6,869 nucleotides of DNA, from contig DNJI01000090.1 of the NCBI GenBank assembly GCA_003489145.1, positions 1 to 6,869 on the forward strand. The letters are read 5' to 3'. The stretch comes from Gammaproteobacteria bacterium. Its GTDB lineage: Bacteria; Pseudomonadota; Gammaproteobacteria; PS1; Pseudothioglobaceae. Shown piece by piece: positions 5,728-6,869 of the stretch. How positions within the stretch are numbered: position 1 is the first letter of the stretch; every line of letters begins with the position of its first letter. Both the position numbers and the translations under genes were made by a program. Below the pieces are notes generated by a model that had not been told where the DNA came from, did no database searches, and worked only from the letters and a program-made list of their open reading frames with translations.

Positions 5728-6869
5728 TTAGTCAGAATGCTCCATGCGCCCTAATCGCTCCATGGCACGTAATTCATCCTTAATATAGTACATTTTTAGT
5801 GAACTCCGCTCCCAAGGTGGGATATTGGCTTCTTGTAAGATCTTTTTAAGCGATTGCGAGTGTTTTTTGCCAGGTAACTTGATACGTTGCCCTTCGGTAC
5901 GATAACGAATTGAAAAATTTGGCAATTTTTTCAATTCAGCATGATAAGGACAGAAATCTTCGTTTTGATTGGCTTTATTGTCAATGAAATACAATTGACC
6001 TTGAAATCGTCGGATTTCAAATTGATCCCAGCTGACTAAAGGGTTAGCATCTTCTTTAGCCGATAATAAATCGAGAATTTGTTTCATTACCTTGTCAGAA
6101 GGTGCAAGAAATTCTAGGCTTGATAAGTGGTAACGAATGATATTCTTAATTCTTAAGGTGTCAAGTTGAGTGAGTTTTTGAATATTAATTTGATGGTTAA
6201 GGTTGATCAGCTGATGCGCTTGAATATCAATTTTTGCTAGAGCTTGAATGAGCTGTAAGGCCTCAGACTGGTGTTTGGCGCTTCGAGTTAAGGTTTTTGC
6301 TAAATTTTTGTAGGCTACTTCCAGCTTCGGAATAATGTCTAAGCGTAAGAAATTTCGTCGAAAATTGGTATCAGTATTACTATCATCCTCAACCCATGAC
6401 AAATGATTATCTTTAGTATATTGAATAATTTCAGATTTTTTAATATTGAGCATTGGGCGATAATGAACACCCTTGCCCAAAGGTTTTGATTTTGGCATGG
6501 AAGCTAAACCTGCCACGCCAGCACCACGGAAAAGCTGTAATAAAAGCGTCTCAGCTTGGTCATTCTGATGGTGTGCTGTGCACAATACTTCGTTTTCTTT
6601 TAAATCAGATGATAATGAATTATAGCGTTTTTTACGTGCATTTTCTTCTAAGTTAGATTCATTTTCGATGAATATATCAACATTTGAATAAGGAATACTT
6701 AGCTTGTTACACAAGTCTTTGCAAAACTCACCCCACTCAACACAGTGTTTTGAGAGGTGATGATTGCAATGAATTGCGCGACAATTATCTGGATAATGTG
6801 TGTGCAGATAATGCAGCAGGACAACTGAATCAATGCCGCCACTTAAGGCGACAACAATGTTTTTATCCT
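5728..6869 (-). CDS. tilS: tRNA(Ile)-lysidine synthase, missing only the extreme N-terminus at the window edge
   Basis: TilS uses ATP and lysine to convert C34 of the AUA-reading tRNA-Ile2 to lysidine, changing both its codon and amino-acid identity; it is essential in most bacteria. The frame is open from the stop at 5730-5728 to base 6869, giving 379 residues. The PP-loop SGGIDS is encoded at 6843-6826, just inside the edge, preceded by VVALS. Then come AHHQNDQAET (98-107 of the visible part) with LFRGAGVAGLASM, RPML, and WVEDDSNTDTNFRRNFLR (158-175), all TilS hallmarks. The C-terminal tRNA-recognition domain is present (RTEGQRIKLPG, SQSLKKILQEANIPPWERS). E. coli TilS is about 430 residues. 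The usual N-terminus before the PP-loop is short, so probably only some ten to twenty residues are lost. A TTG at 6714 is internal, not the start, since the catalytic loop lies upstream of it. Confidence 0.96.
   Translation of the reverse strand, partial: DKNIVVALSGGIDSVVLLHYLHTHYPDNCRAIHCNHHLSKHCVEWGEFCKDLCNKLSIPYSNVDIFIENESNLEENARKKRYNSLSSDLKENEVLCTAHHQNDQAETLLLQLFRGAGVAGLASMPKSKPLGKGVHYRPMLNIKKSEIIQYTKDNHLSWVEDDSNTDTNFRRNFLRLDIIPKLEVAYKNLAKTLTRSAKHQSEALQLIQALAKIDIQAHQLINLNHQINIQKLTQLDTLRIKNIIRYHLSSLEFLAPSDKVMKQILDLLSAKEDANPLVSWDQFEIRRFQGQLYFIDNKANQNEDFCPYHAELKKLPNFSIRYRTEGQRIKLPGKKHSQSLKKILQEANIPPWERSSLKMYYIKDELRAMERLGRMEHSD

Noticed and set aside
5704..5731. CTAAT/ATTAG short inverted repeat as a terminator between ybeY and tilS
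   Set aside because: The stem is only five AT-rich pairs with an 11-base loop and no T-run, below what I would call a terminator.
1..6869. A previously undescribed multi-gene system, mobile element, CRISPR array or RNA gene
   Set aside because: All the sequence is accounted for by recognisable chromosomal genes with tight spacing; I saw no transposase, integrase, repeat array, tRNA or rRNA signature, and no abrupt base-composition change by eye.

Overview
This is an ordinary chromosomal housekeeping region from an AT-rich proteobacterium, most likely a gammaproteobacterium. BioA and YbeY follow the Escherichia coli proteins nearly motif for motif as I recall them, and PriA does so outside one missing segment. 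The modest base composition and compact spacing would fit a streamlined lineage, for example the sulfur-oxidiser/SUP05-Thioglobus type. That finer placement is inference only, because no rRNA or lineage marker is present.

Layout. Positions 1-335 (minus) hold the N-terminal part of proC, cut by the left edge. A 70-base divergent spacer (336-405) with a plausible sigma-70 promoter for proC leads into a plus-strand cluster. This cluster is gph (406-1074), bioA (1090-2328) and a secreted metallo-beta-lactamase-fold hydrolase (2325-3263). The gaps of 15 and -4 bases suggest one transcript. priA (3264-5225, minus) converges on the hydrolase with no base between the two stop codons. priA is divergent from ybeY (5280-5720, plus) across 54 bases that contain a 16-base perfect palindrome. 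ybeY converges, after 7 bases, on tilS (5728-6869, minus), which is open to the right edge and lacks only its extreme N-terminus.

Functions. The genes cover proline synthesis (proC), 2-phosphoglycolate detoxification (gph), biotin synthesis (bioA), replication restart (priA), rRNA maturation (ybeY) and tRNA-Ile2 lysidine formation (tilS). The exported MBL hydrolase has no known substrate and is the least understood gene. Coding density is near total. I saw no mobile element, tRNA, rRNA, CRISPR array or other RNA gene, no frameshift, and no intergenic stretch over 70 bases.

I found no new multi-gene system. The points most worth a second look are a PriA that lacks the region where the winged-helix domain normally sits, an exported MBL hydrolase overlapping bioA by four bases, and the palindrome between priA and ybeY.
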